This document shows positions 11,594 to 19,961 of a DNA stretch of 36,779 nucleotides, piece after piece (the first letter of the stretch is position 1; every line of letters starts with the position of its first letter). Where the stretch lies: assembly GCA_964633825.1 (NCBI GenBank), contig CAZWHE010000022.1, positions 1-36,779 on the forward strand. Reading direction: 5' to 3'. Both the position numbers and the translations under genes were made by a program. Source of the DNA: CAZWHE01 sp964633825 (GTDB lineage: Bacteria; Planctomycetota; B15-G4; CAYZWU01). The notes beneath the pieces were generated by a model. It was not told where the DNA came from, did no database searches, and was given only the letters and a program-made list of their open reading frames with translations.

Positions 11594-13135
11594 ATGACAT
11601 TCGGAAAGCTGCTTGTGGCCAACAGGGGCGAGATCGCGCTCCGCATCATCAGGACCTGCCGCGAGATGGGGGTCGGGTCCGTAGCCGTCTATTCCGAAGC
11701 GGACAGGCGAAGCCTTCACGTGCGCTGGGCGGACGAGGCCTACTGCATCGGCCCGCCCCCGTCGGTCGATTCCTACCTGAACATCGACGCCATTCTCGAC
11801 GCCGCAAAGAAGTCGGGCGCAGAGGCCGTTCACCCCGGCTACGGTTTCCTCGCCGAAAACGGCGGGTTCGCCGATGCCGTCGAGGGAGCGGGGCTCGTTT
11901 TCGTGGGCCCTTCGGGGGACGTGATCCGCGCCATGGGGGACAAGATCGAGGCGCGCGCGCTCATGACGGGAGCCGACGTGCCCGTCATGCCCGGAACGGA
12001 CGGCGAGATCGGCACGCTCGGGGAGCTCGACGCGGCGGCGGAGACGATCGGGTTTCCCATGATGATCAAGGCCTCGGGCGGGGGAGGCGGCAAGGGAATC
12101 CGCATCGTTCATGACCGAAAGGAGATGGAAAAGGCCTTCGACATGGCGCGCTCCGAGGCGGAGAAGGCTTTCGGAAATCCCGCTGTTTACGCGGAACGCT
12201 ACCTCGAAAACCCGCGCCATATCGAATTCCAGATCATGGCCGACATCCACGGGAAGGTGGTTCATTTCTACGAGAGGGAGTGCTCGATCCAGCGCCGGCA
12301 CCAGAAGATCATCGAGGAAACGCCCTCTCCCCTTCTGAACGACGATCTCCGGCAGCGCATGGGAGACGTGGCGGTCCGGGCCTGCTCGTCCATCGGTTAC
12401 CGTAACGCCGGCACGGTCGAATTTCTCGTGGACCGGAAGAAAAGGTTCTATTTCCTCGAAATGAACACGCGGCTCCAGGTCGAACATCCCATCACCGAGC
12501 AGGTGACGGGGATCGACCTCGTCCGGCTGCAGCTCGAAGTGGCGGCCGGAAAGCCCATCCCCTTCGAACAGGAAGACGTGAAGCAGCGCGGGCACTCCAT
12601 CGAGGCCCGCATCTACGCCGAGGACCCGGAATCGGGCTTTCTGCCCGCCACGGGCCGGGTGAAGAGCCTCGATATTCCGGGGGGATCGGGGGTGCGCATG
12701 GATTCGGCTCTTTTCAAGGGGATGGAGGTTTCGATCTATTACGATCCCATGCTGGCCAAGCTGGTGGTGCGCGGGGCGACGCGGGACCTCGCCCTCGACA
12801 GGCTGGTGCGGTGCCTCGGCGAGCTCCATATCAGCGGCGTGAGGACGAACGTTCCTTTTCTGCTGGCGATCCTCGAGACCGATGTCTTTCGCGACGGAAG
12901 CTATCACACGGGATACGTGGAACAGAATCTCCGGGAGATCCTCGTGAACGAAGGCTCGGAAAAGGCGGAAACGATCGCGCTCACCGCTGCCGTGCTCTCC
13001 CACCTGGAACGGAAGCACCGCTCGCGGCAGCTCAAGGGTGGGGGCGGAAGGAGGGCGTCTTCCTGGGTTTCATTGTTCCGGCCGGCGCTCCGAAATCCGC
13101 CGGGGCCGGCGCCTAGGGGGGAGGGGGGAGCATGA
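11594..13135 (+). CDS. accC: Biotin carboxylase subunit of acyl-CoA carboxylase
   Basis: A 513-residue ATP-grasp enzyme that carboxylates the biotin of the carrier protein using ATP and bicarbonate. Visible hallmarks are the N-terminal KLLVANRGEIALRI, HPGYGFLAEN, the glycine-rich ATP loop KASGGGGGKG, and EMNTRLQVEHPITE, followed by the carboxylase C-domain (GHSIEARIYAED). It is a stand-alone biotin carboxylase: the carrier is a separate gene whose start overlaps this stop (ATGA). The last 35 residues are a Gly/Arg/Pro-rich tail of low complexity not typical of the family. The ATG at 11594 is preceded by a GGAGACGGA stretch. With pccB and the downstream carrier it makes a three-subunit carboxylase. 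Confidence 0.94.
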   Translation: MTFGKLLVANRGEIALRIIRTCREMGVGSVAVYSEADRRSLHVRWADEAYCIGPPPSVDSYLNIDAILDAAKKSGAEAVHPGYGFLAENGGFADAVEGAGLVFVGPSGDVIRAMGDKIEARALMTGADVPVMPGTDGEIGTLGELDAAAETIGFPMMIKASGGGGGKGIRIVHDRKEMEKAFDMARSEAEKAFGNPAVYAERYLENPRHIEFQIMADIHGKVVHFYERECSIQRRHQKIIEETPSPLLNDDLRQRMGDVAVRACSSIGYRNAGTVEFLVDRKKRFYFLEMNTRLQVEHPITEQVTGIDLVRLQLEVAAGKPIPFEQEDVKQRGHSIEARIYAEDPESGFLPATGRVKSLDIPGGSGVRMDSALFKGMEVSIYYDPMLAKLVVRGATRDLALDRLVRCLGELHISGVRTNVPFLLAILETDVFRDGSYHTGYVEQNLREILVNEGSEKAETIALTAAVLSHLERKHRSRQLKGGGGRRASSWVSLFRPALRNPPGPAPRGEGGA

Positions 13136-13635
13136 AATACTACGTCACCGTGGGAAGCAGCGAGGTCGAGGTCGATATCCGGGAGGAAGGGGGCCGGCTC
13201 CTGGGCGTGCTCGACGGCAGGACCTTCGAGCTCGATTGTTCCGTGATCGAAGCCGGCTCCAAGTACTCGGTTGTGATCGACCACGATTCCCTGAACGTGA
13301 CGAAAAACCCCGGCGCTTCCGATCTCGATCTGATTATCGGCGGAAGCCTCTACCGGACCCGCGTTCTCGACGAGCGGGAACGGGGCGCCCTCGAGCTCGA
13401 AAGGGGGCGCAAGGCGGGCGGCGGCGTGGTGAAGAGCGTGATGCCGGGCATTGTCCGCAAGGTTTTCGTGTCCGAAGGAGACCGTGTGGAGACGGGGAAG
13501 CCCCTGCTCATTCTCGAGGCCATGAAGATGGAGAACGAAATCAGGGCCGAGGGAGACGGGGAGATCGCGAAGATCCACGTGAAGGAGGGGGATGCCGTCA
13601 ATTCCAATGCGCCTCTCGTTACTCTAACGGTGTAA
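13132..13635 (+). CDS. Biotin carboxyl carrier protein
   Basis: A 167-residue protein whose C-terminal 70 residues form a biotinyl domain with the EAMKMENE motif; Lys132 is the expected biotinylation site. MPGIV upstream is the usual start of the domain. The N-terminal 90 residues form a beta-rich part similar to the BT-type region of propionyl-CoA and oxaloacetate-decarboxylase carriers. Its start overlaps the accC stop by ATGA and GGGGGGAG lies just upstream, so it is surely co-expressed. It carries carboxybiotin from AccC to PccB. It is the last gene of the propionate cluster, with a 191-base gap before the next start. Confidence 0.92.
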   Translation: MKYYVTVGSSEVEVDIREEGGRLLGVLDGRTFELDCSVIEAGSKYSVVIDHDSLNVTKNPGASDLDLIIGGSLYRTRVLDERERGALELERGRKAGGGVVKSVMPGIVRKVFVSEGDRVETGKPLLILEAMKMENEIRAEGDGEIAKIHVKEGDAVNSNAPLVTLTV

Positions 13636-13745
13636 AGGCTTTATCCGCATTCGCCCTCTCCGGAACTGTTCGAGGGGAATTCAACTTATTGTGGTCTCGA
13701 GGCTCGATCCCTCTCTTTTTCGACAGGACTTTCTGTTCAGATATC

Positions 13746-13774
13746 TTGCACATGCGTCCGGACTGACGTATAAG
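13746..13774 (+). promoter_or_regulatory. Candidate sigma70 promoter for the SurA/parvulin-like gene
   Basis: TTGCAC (13746-13751), 17-bp spacer, TATAAG (13769-13774), located about 50 bases before the chosen start at 13827. Two mismatches to consensus in total. It suggests that this gene begins a new transcript after the propionate cluster. Confidence 0.5.
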
Positions 13775-13826
13775 ATTTGTTTCAAAATTATATGTAAATT
13801 ACATGACCCATGGAAAGGTGAATGAA

Positions 13827-15869
13827 ATGAACTGGCCAGCACGAAGTCTCGTTTTTATCGTCACTGCAGCCGCGATGCTGCTCCTCCTTTTTGTCGGCGT
13901 TCGATGTACGTCGTCCGATTCCAGTCCGGAATCGGCGGACAAGCCTTTGGCCGACACCCTCCAGTCCCGGCCCGCCGATTCGGGCGTTGTCGAAGAGGAG
14001 CCCCTTGCAAAAAAGGGAAAAGACAAAAAAGCCAAAGGCCGCCTCCAGAGGCTCAAGAAGCCGGCCGAAGGCAAGAGCGCCGGGCCGCGGAGCGTCAAGA
14101 CCGTATCCCCTAAAGTCAAGAAAACGGAACCGGGCGCCAGGCTGGCCGACCCACAAAAGAAACCTCCCGCTCCCAAGCCTGTCGTTGTCAAGGACATCAT
14201 CGATTTTCGCAAGAAACCCGTCGATTTCATTACGCGCTTCGAGGACCGGTTCAGCATCGACCTGTCGGACGTGGATTTCGACGCGGATGTGATCGTAACG
14301 ATCAACGGCAGGAAGATCAGCCGGGACGAATTCCGCATGAACATCATCAGCTCCTGCGGGGCGCTCGATGTCGATCGCTTCATCATGGCCCTCCTGACCG
14401 AGATCGCCATCGAGGAGCGCACGGCCGGAGGCGTGGACTCGTCCCTGTACGAGGTTTCCGAAGCAATGTTGGACGAGGAGATCCGCACCCAGATCATGAT
14501 GTTCAAACAGCAGGACCGCACGGGCAACTTCGACGAGACAACCTGGAAAGAGCAGGTCGATAATGCTTTCGGCTGGGAGAGGTATCGCGAAATGCAGCGC
14601 TCCATGCTGGCTTTCGGGAAAGTCTTCCTTCCTCCCATCGATGCCCCCGAGCAGACCGGCGGCGAGAGCGCGCCGAAACCGGAAGAAGAGGAGAAAAAGC
14701 CCCTCGATCCCTCCATGCCCATTGACAAGAACGTGCAGGGAGAAGATGTCAACATCCACATGCCCCTGGACACGTGGAAAGTTCTCTGCCGAAACGACAA
14801 TGAAAAACAGGTGCGAGACTCGCTCAACCAGCATTACGAAAAACAGCAGCCCCTGGGAGCGGTGATGAGGCCCCATTTCATCCGGATGGTCAAGGAAGCC
14901 GTCATTGCCGTCACCGATATTATCTACTACTCGAGCGGGAAGCTTCCCCAGGGAGTTTACATGCGCGTCGGGAACAAGGATGTCATGCTCGACGACCTCT
15001 ATCTCATCGTGGCGGGCAAGCAGTCCAATGACGACAAGCGGGCCGTTCTTCGCGAGATGCTCATCTTTGAGACGATGGACCGCATCTTGGCGGAGAAGGG
15101 ATATGCCGCCACCGACGAGGAGTTTGAAAAAGCCTTCCGGGAACATGAAAAAGAGTTCGAGGGTACGATCTTCCCCATCGGCCTGATCATGCAGATGCAC
15201 GGGTATTACGCGAAAGAGGACTACAGGAAAATGTTTCGCCGCCGGCTCGGGTTTGAAAAGATGCTGGCCGCCGAGGGAAAGCTGACCGAAGAAAACCTGA
15301 AGAATTTTTACGAGCATGGAGGCCGGCTCTTCTACCTGAACGGCGGCGCCAAGGTCCAGATGATCTTCCTGGGCATCTATGATCACGCAACGAAAAAGAT
15401 GCGCGAGGGTGGTTTCGAGGGGGTTCATGCCCTGATGGCTCAGGCGGTGAAAGAGGTCGAGGAGACGGGTGATTTCCTGGCTATTGCAAAGAAGTACTGG
15501 CAGCCGAAAACGACGTATACCACCTGTGATTTCGACTACCTTCCCAGAAACGAGCTGAGAAACACCTTGGGCGAGAAGACGAAGATCATCCTTTCCGAAG
15601 GCTATTGCATTGCCGACGACATTTTTTACAACGCCAAGGAAGGGGATATTATCGGCCCGGTGAGGGTGACGCACGGTGAGTTCGGAAATCCCGCTTTCAA
15701 GGGGGAGTATCTGATCAAGGTGGTGAATTTCCGCACGGAACGCGGCCTCCGGCCTTTTGATGATGAGCGAACGAAAATCATGGTCAAGACGGATTATGTC
15801 GATCTCAACTTCATGAGCTGGGCGGGCCGGGTCCTGGCAAAGTCCGATATCACCGTCGCACGCAAATAA
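13827..15869 (+). CDS. Membrane-anchored SurA/parvulin-like protein
   Basis: A 680-residue protein with one N-terminal membrane segment (about 8-26), then a Lys/Pro-rich linker to about 125. Residues about 153-270 resemble the SurA N-domain (DVIVTINGRKISRDEFR). A second copy of that kind begins near 376 (MRVGNKDVMLDDLYL). Residues about 506-650 resemble a diverged parvulin fold (VQMIFLG, TGDFLAIAKKYW, GDIIGPVRVT, YLIKVVNF). The layout suggests a periplasmic chaperone or peptidyl-prolyl isomerase, but the isomerase residues cannot be confirmed by eye. A Cys at 27 follows the hydrophobic run, yet VGVRC is a poor lipobox. The start was placed at 13827 because GGAAAGGTG precedes it; an ATG 24 bases upstream is the alternative. 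Not homologous in any obvious way to its neighbours. Confidence 0.65.
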   Translation: MNWPARSLVFIVTAAAMLLLLFVGVRCTSSDSSPESADKPLADTLQSRPADSGVVEEEPLAKKGKDKKAKGRLQRLKKPAEGKSAGPRSVKTVSPKVKKTEPGARLADPQKKPPAPKPVVVKDIIDFRKKPVDFITRFEDRFSIDLSDVDFDADVIVTINGRKISRDEFRMNIISSCGALDVDRFIMALLTEIAIEERTAGGVDSSLYEVSEAMLDEEIRTQIMMFKQQDRTGNFDETTWKEQVDNAFGWERYREMQRSMLAFGKVFLPPIDAPEQTGGESAPKPEEEEKKPLDPSMPIDKNVQGEDVNIHMPLDTWKVLCRNDNEKQVRDSLNQHYEKQQPLGAVMRPHFIRMVKEAVIAVTDIIYYSSGKLPQGVYMRVGNKDVMLDDLYLIVAGKQSNDDKRAVLREMLIFETMDRILAEKGYAATDEEFEKAFREHEKEFEGTIFPIGLIMQMHGYYAKEDYRKMFRRRLGFEKMLAAEGKLTEENLKNFYEHGGRLFYLNGGAKVQMIFLGIYDHATKKMREGGFEGVHALMAQAVKEVEETGDFLAIAKKYWQPKTTYTTCDFDYLPRNELRNTLGEKTKIILSEGYCIADDIFYNAKEGDIIGPVRVTHGEFGNPAFKGEYLIKVVNFRTERGLRPFDDERTKIMVKTDYVDLNFMSWAGRVLAKSDITVARK

Positions 15870-15884
15870 CTGTCGCACGCAAAT
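15855..15884 (+). repeat. 13-bp direct duplication spanning a stop and a start codon
   Basis: GTCGCACGCAAAT occurs at 15855-15867 and 15872-15884, a period of 17 bp. The first copy runs into the TAA stop of the SurA-like gene. The second runs into the ATG of the LipM-like gene. Confidence 0.7.
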
Positions 15885-16638
15885 GAAAGAAGGCGGCCCC
15901 TTCTGGTATTTTTTCGATTCGGGCGCTCGCCATCCCCATGACAACATGGCGATGGACGAGGCGCTCCTCTGCCTTCCTATGGGCCACCCGGTGGTGCTCA
16001 GGTTTTACGACTGGGAGCCCCCGGGGCTTTCGCTCGGTTACTTTCAGAGATACGATTCCCCACCCGCCGCCGGCGCGGCGGCGTTCGGCGCCGTGGTGAC
16101 CCGGCGCACCACGGGGGGCGACGCCATCCTTCACGCCGGTGAAATCACTTTTTCGATCACGGGAGACGAGGACCGCCCGCCTTTCGACGGCGCCGTCGAA
16201 GAGTCGTACCACGAGATTCACCTCGCCGTCGCCGGCGGTCTCGCCGGAGTCGGAGTCGCGGCGCATCTCAGGAAGGACCTTCTCGCAGAGCCTGAACCGG
16301 CCGCCGGGCGCTGTTTCTACAGCATCACGCCATACGATCTGGTGGCCGGGGGCCGAAAGCTCGTGGGGTCGGCCCAGCGCCGCCGGGGGGGGCGCGTTCT
16401 GCACCACGGCTCCATACCGCTCGATCCCAATCCCATGACGCCCCGGGCCGCGGCCGTGCGCGGTCTCGCGGGGAGGGACCTCTCCAGGGAGAAGGTACAG
16501 GCCGTGATTCGGAAAGGCTTTGAGAAGCGTTTCGCAATAAGCCTCCGCACGTGGACGCCCGGCGAGGAGGTGGAGAGCGAAGCGAAAAGGATCGCGCGGG
16601 AGAAGTACGGCAGCGAAGCCTGGCTGAAAAGGAGATAA
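15883..16638 (+). CDS. lipM: LipM-like octanoyltransferase / lipoate-protein ligase family
   Basis: A 251-residue BPL/LplA/LipB-fold protein. The N-terminus has the NMAMDEALL helix, then VTRRTTGGDAILHAGEITF (substrate and ATP/acyl site), then CFYSITPYDLVAGGRKLVGSAQRRR. Cys144 is in the CF position used as the acyl nucleophile by LipM-type octanoyl-[carrier]:protein transferases, and Lys159 in GGRKLVGSAQ is the conserved lysine. This favours LipM over ATP-dependent LplA. The enzyme would load octanoate on GcvH as the first step of lipoylation, which fits the adjacent gcvH-gcvPA-gcvPB genes transcribed toward it. No Shine-Dalgarno sequence is visible; the start lies in a short duplication 13 bases after the previous stop. 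Confidence 0.82.
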   Translation: MKEGGPFWYFFDSGARHPHDNMAMDEALLCLPMGHPVVLRFYDWEPPGLSLGYFQRYDSPPAAGAAAFGAVVTRRTTGGDAILHAGEITFSITGDEDRPPFDGAVEESYHEIHLAVAGGLAGVGVAAHLRKDLLAEPEPAAGRCFYSITPYDLVAGGRKLVGSAQRRRGGRVLHHGSIPLDPNPMTPRAAAVRGLAGRDLSREKVQAVIRKGFEKRFAISLRTWTPGEEVESEAKRIAREKYGSEAWLKRR

Positions 16639-16650
16639 AATTCCGGTCCC

Positions 16651-16698
16651 GGCCGCTCGCCGGGCGCATCGCCGGTCGGGGCGGCCGTCTTAACGGCC
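16651..16698. terminator. GC-rich dyad between convergent lipM-like and gcvPB genes
   Basis: GGCCGC (16651-16656) pairs with GCGGCC (16681-16686), and a second, mutually exclusive hairpin GGCCGT-CTTA-ACGGCC occupies 16683-16698 and includes the gcvPB stop. No T-run follows, so intrinsic termination is doubtful. It is the only structure in the 51-base convergent gap. Confidence 0.3.
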
Positions 16699-18156
16699 GG
16701 GCGCATCCTCCATCGCCGTGAGCCGCGGTTCGCGAACGGCTTTCACCTCGTCGGGCCGGCCGATGGGCGCGTTTCGCGGCGCCTCCTTGAGGATGCCGGG
16801 GTCTTTTCCCGCTTCGACTGCGATCTCGAGCAGCGCGTCGGCGAAAGCATCGAGCGTGTCGACCGATTCCGTCTCCGTCGGCTCGATCATGAGCGCCTCG
16901 GGCACGATCAAGGGGAAGTAGATCGTTGGGGGGTGGAATCCCTTGTCGATGAGCCTCTTGGCCACGTCGAGGGCGCGGATCTTTTCAGGCCCCTTGGGGG
17001 GTGTGGCCACGAACTCGTGCATGCAGGTCCTGTCGAAGGGGACGGGGTAAACACCGCTTATCCTGGCGCGAAGGTAGTTGGCGTTGAGGACCGCGTTTTC
17101 AGCGACACGGGCGATTCCGTCTTTTCCGAGGCTCATGATGTAGAGGAAAGATTTGACGATCACCGACGTGTTGCCGAAAAAAGCGCGCGTCCGGCCGATC
17201 GTCTTCGGGAAGTCGCGGGACAGGCGGCAGCCCTTTTTCTCTTTCACCACGCGGGGAACGGGCAGGTAGGGCGCGAGGTGTTCGGCCGTGCCGATCGGGC
17301 CCGCCCCGGGTCCGCCGCACCCGTGGGGTGTGGAAAAGGTCTTGTGCAGGTTGAAGTGCATCACGTCCACGCCGAAATCGCCGGGCCGCGTGACACCCAT
17401 GAGGGCGTTCAGGTTGGCGCCGTCCATGTAGACCTGCCCGCCCGCGTCGTGGACGATCGAACAGATCTCGACGATGTCCTTTTCGAAGAGGCCGAGCGTG
17501 TTCGGGTTGGTGATCATGACGGCGGCCGTGTCGCTGCCCACGGCGGCTTTCAGGCTTTCCATGTCGATGAGGCCCGTTTCCTTCGAAGACTTGATCTCCT
17601 TTGTTTTAAACCCCGACAGCCTGCACGAGGCGGGGTTGGTGCCGTGGGCCGAGTCGGGGATGAGCACGGTTTTTCGATTTTCCTGCCCGCCGAGGCCGTC
17701 AAGATAGGCCCGGATCACGAGGAGAGCGGTCAGCTCGCCGTGCGCGCCCGCCGCCGGGTGAAGCGAAACCGCCGGAAGCCCCGAGATCTCGGCGAGGTAG
17801 TGCTCGGTAAGATGAAAGATCTCGAGCAGCCCCTGAAAGGAATCGGCGGGCTGGTAGGGATGGAGATCGGCAAGCCCCGCGAGCGCGCTTCCGTCTTCGT
17901 TGAAAACGGGATTATACTTCATCGTGCACGACCCCAGCGGGTAGAAGGTGTCGTTCACGCCGGTGTTCTTTTTCGAGAGGCGCGTGAAGTGGCGGACGAG
18001 GTCGAGCTCGCCCACCTCGGGCAGGTGGGCGGGCTTTTTGCGGAGGAGCTTTTCGGGGATCAGTGTGCCGGGCGCGGGGAGTGACTCTTCGTTCCCGAAG
18101 CGGACGATGCGCCGGCCGGGGTGATCCTTCTCGAAGAGCAGCCTGTCGTCGTCCAT
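16690..18156 (-). CDS. gcvPB: Glycine decarboxylase (P-protein) subunit 2
   Basis: A 488-residue PLP-dependent C-terminal half of the split P-protein. It decarboxylates glycine together with GcvPA and passes the aminomethyl group to lipoylated GcvH. Recognisable segments are FYPLGSCTMKYNP (72-84), AGAHGELTALLVIRAY, DSAHGTNPAS, NPNTLG, and the PLP motif NLHKTFSTPHG with Lys272 as the Schiff-base lysine. Length is typical for subunit 2. The start ATG at 18156 follows the gcvPA stop with no spacer (TAGATG), so translation is probably coupled. No gcvT is found at either end. Confidence 0.96.
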   Translation of the reverse strand: MDDDRLLFEKDHPGRRIVRFGNEESLPAPGTLIPEKLLRKKPAHLPEVGELDLVRHFTRLSKKNTGVNDTFYPLGSCTMKYNPVFNEDGSALAGLADLHPYQPADSFQGLLEIFHLTEHYLAEISGLPAVSLHPAAGAHGELTALLVIRAYLDGLGGQENRKTVLIPDSAHGTNPASCRLSGFKTKEIKSSKETGLIDMESLKAAVGSDTAAVMITNPNTLGLFEKDIVEICSIVHDAGGQVYMDGANLNALMGVTRPGDFGVDVMHFNLHKTFSTPHGCGGPGAGPIGTAEHLAPYLPVPRVVKEKKGCRLSRDFPKTIGRTRAFFGNTSVIVKSFLYIMSLGKDGIARVAENAVLNANYLRARISGVYPVPFDRTCMHEFVATPPKGPEKIRALDVAKRLIDKGFHPPTIYFPLIVPEALMIEPTETESVDTLDAFADALLEIAVEAGKDPGILKEAPRNAPIGRPDEVKAVREPRLTAMEDAPGR

Positions 18157-19494
18157 CTATCCGATCCTCCCGAGAGCGTCGACGAGGGCGTCGACCTCAC
18201 TGTCGTCGGTCATCTCGGTGACGGCCAGGACCATGTTCTTCTCCATGCCGGCATAGTCTCCGCCCGCCTCGTAGCCGCCAACGATGCCGTCTTCGAGGAG
18301 ACGTGCGTTGGCTTGGCCGGCCGGCACGGGGCACTCGATCGTGAACTCTTTGAAGAAGGGGGCGTCGAAGGCGAGGCCGTACCCCTTCAGGCCGCAGATC
18401 CTCTCCGCGGCGGCGTGGGCTTTCGCTGTGACCAGGTTTCCCAGGCGCTGGAATCCCGTTCCGCCGAGAGCGGCGAGGTGAACGGCGCCGCGGAGCGCCA
18501 TGAGGGCGTGGTTGGTGCAGATGTTGGACGTGGCTTTCTCGCGCCGGATGTGCTGCTCCCGTGTCTGGAAAGTGAGAACATAGGCCTGCTTTCCCGAGGC
18601 GTCCTCGGTCTGTCCCACGATCCGCCCGGGCAGGCGGCGGACGAATTCTTTTTTCGCGGCCATGAATCCGAACCCGGGGCCTCCGAGAGCCATGGGCGAT
18701 CCGAGGGCCTGGCCTTCGCCCGTCACGATGTGAGCTCCCAGATGGCCCGGTGCTTCAATGATGGAGAGAGAGACGGGATCGACGGACACGATCGAGAGGG
18801 CGCCGGCGCTGTTCGCCGCGGCGGAGAGCGCTTCCACGTCTTCGATCGACCCGAGGAAGTTGGGCGATTGAATCAGGAGGCCGGCGGCTTCGGCCGCGAG
18901 GCCTGCGGCAACGGCCGGATCGGTCGCGCCCTTGTCGAGGGGGATTTCGACGATCTCCACACCCGTGTGCTTCAGATAGGTTTCAAGCACGGCCCGGTAT
19001 TCGGGGTGCACGCCCGCCGACAGGGCGATCTTCTTTTTCTTTTTGATGTCCACGGCCATGAGAGCCGCCTCGGTCAAGGCCGTGGCCCCGTCGTACATGG
19101 AGGCGTTCGATATGTCGAGCCCGGTGAGCATGCAGATCATGGTCTGGTATTCGAAGAAGGCCTGGAGCGCGCCCTGGCTCGCCTCGGGCTGGTAGGGAGT
19201 GTAGGCGGTGACGAACTCGCTCCGTCCCGCAAGGTGATTCACCAGTGCGGGGATGAAATGTCTGTAGACGCCGGCTCCGAGAAAAGTGGGGCGGCACGAT
19301 GAGGTTCTGTTCTTCAGGGCCAGGCCCCGGATCTCTCTCTGCAGCTCCATCTCGGAAAGGGCTTCGGGAATGTCGAGCTCTCCGTTCCAACGGATGGCTT
19401 TCGGTATTTCGGAGAAGAGCTCCTCGACCGAGGCGGCGCCGATGGTTTCGAGCATACGGACCCTGTCCGCGTCCGTGTTCTGGATGTAGGGCAT
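18157..19494 (-). CDS. gcvPA: Glycine decarboxylase (P-protein) subunit 1
   Basis: A 445-residue N-terminal half of the split glycine decarboxylase. It begins MPYIQNTDADRVRML, typical of the family, and contains the conserved blocks FLGAGVYRHFIPALV, TAYTPYQPEASQG, SNASMYDGATALTEA and GGPGFGFMAAKKEFVRRLPGRIVG. It lacks the PLP lysine, which is in subunit 2. Split P-proteins occur in many anaerobes, archaea and Gram-positives and also in several deep-branching phyla. The start has GGAAGAG about 6 bases upstream. It lies 24 bases after gcvH and abuts gcvPB, forming a three-gene operon. Confidence 0.96.
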   Translation of the reverse strand: MPYIQNTDADRVRMLETIGAASVEELFSEIPKAIRWNGELDIPEALSEMELQREIRGLALKNRTSSCRPTFLGAGVYRHFIPALVNHLAGRSEFVTAYTPYQPEASQGALQAFFEYQTMICMLTGLDISNASMYDGATALTEAALMAVDIKKKKKIALSAGVHPEYRAVLETYLKHTGVEIVEIPLDKGATDPAVAAGLAAEAAGLLIQSPNFLGSIEDVEALSAAANSAGALSIVSVDPVSLSIIEAPGHLGAHIVTGEGQALGSPMALGGPGFGFMAAKKEFVRRLPGRIVGQTEDASGKQAYVLTFQTREQHIRREKATSNICTNHALMALRGAVHLAALGGTGFQRLGNLVTAKAHAAAERICGLKGYGLAFDAPFFKEFTIECPVPAGQANARLLEDGIVGGYEAGGDYAGMEKNMVLAVTEMTDDSEVDALVDALGRIG

Positions 19495-19518
19495 TGCAAA
19501 CTCTTCCGATGAAGGGCC

Positions 19519-19896
19519 TTACTCGACTTCTTCCTCTTCGACCTGCTTGGCGTAGGCTTCCTCGTCGAGGAGTTTGTCCAGCTCTGTGGCGTCATCGGGT
19601 TTGACCTTGATGAGCCACCCTTCGCCGTAGCAGTCCTTGGAAATGAGCTCGAGGTTTTCGGCCACAGCGGTGTTCACTTCAACGATCTCGCCTGTAACGG
19701 GAGAGCTGAGATCCGATACCGCTTTGACCGATTCGATTTCGCCGAAGCTCTCTCCCTGTTCCACTGTATCTCCCACCTCGGGGAGCTGAATGAAAACCAA
19801 GTCCGACAAATGGCCGACGGCAAAATCAGAAAGCCCGACAGTGACTGTTTCGTTCTCGAGAAGACCCCATTCGTGGCTTTCCAGGAACTTTCTCAT
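19519..19896 (-). CDS. gcvH: Glycine cleavage system H protein
   Basis: A 125-residue lipoyl-carrier protein that shuttles the aminomethyl group from P-protein to T-protein. The lipoylation motif is ESVKAVSD with Lys58. MRKFLESHEW at the N-terminus and GWLIKV near the C-terminus are typical. The ATG at 19896 has a strong AAAGGAGG with 6-base spacing. It is the first gene of the gcvH-gcvPA-gcvPB operon; a perfect inverted repeat and candidate promoter lie immediately upstream. The acidic tail (EEEEVE) is slightly longer than usual. The T protein and lipoamide dehydrogenase must be encoded elsewhere. Confidence 0.96.
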   Translation of the reverse strand: MRKFLESHEWGLLENETVTVGLSDFAVGHLSDLVFIQLPEVGDTVEQGESFGEIESVKAVSDLSSPVTGEIVEVNTAVAENLELISKDCYGEGWLIKVKPDDATELDKLLDEEAYAKQVEEEEVE

Positions 19897-19914
19897 GGAC
19901 GCCTCCTTTCAAGT

Positions 19915-19940
19915 GTTCTCATGGTTCCGGGAATGAGAAC
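19915..19940. promoter_or_regulatory. Inverted repeat upstream of gcvH, probable operator or leader hairpin
   Basis: GTTCTCAT-N10-ATGAGAAC is a perfect 8-bp inverted repeat between the gcvH ribosome site and the candidate -35. One arm contains the putative -10 hexamer. It could be a repressor or activator site for the gcv operon, or form a leader hairpin. No glycine riboswitch core is recognisable. Confidence 0.55.
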
Positions 19941-19961
19941 AAAAGAAGCCCACCGGGTCAA
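19933..19961 (-). promoter_or_regulatory. Candidate gcvH promoter
   Basis: On the minus strand TTGACC (19961-19956), 17-bp spacer, TCTCAT (19938-19933). The -35 is close to consensus and the -10 weak, as in regulated promoters. The -35 directly abuts the end of the palindromic element that starts at 19962. Confidence 0.45.

Noticed and set aside
13788..15947. 719-codon minus-strand frame opposite the SurA-like gene
   Set aside because: The plus-strand frame has a ribosome site, a candidate promoter and an anchor; the minus-strand translation has no coherent domains.
16933..19302. Two long plus-strand frames opposite the gcvP genes
   Set aside because: Antisense to clearly identified GcvPA and GcvPB; compositions typical of shadow frames.
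19897..19961. Glycine riboswitch before gcvH
   Set aside because: Only 65 bases are available before the element, and no aptamer-like core was found; the structure seen is a simple inverted repeat.
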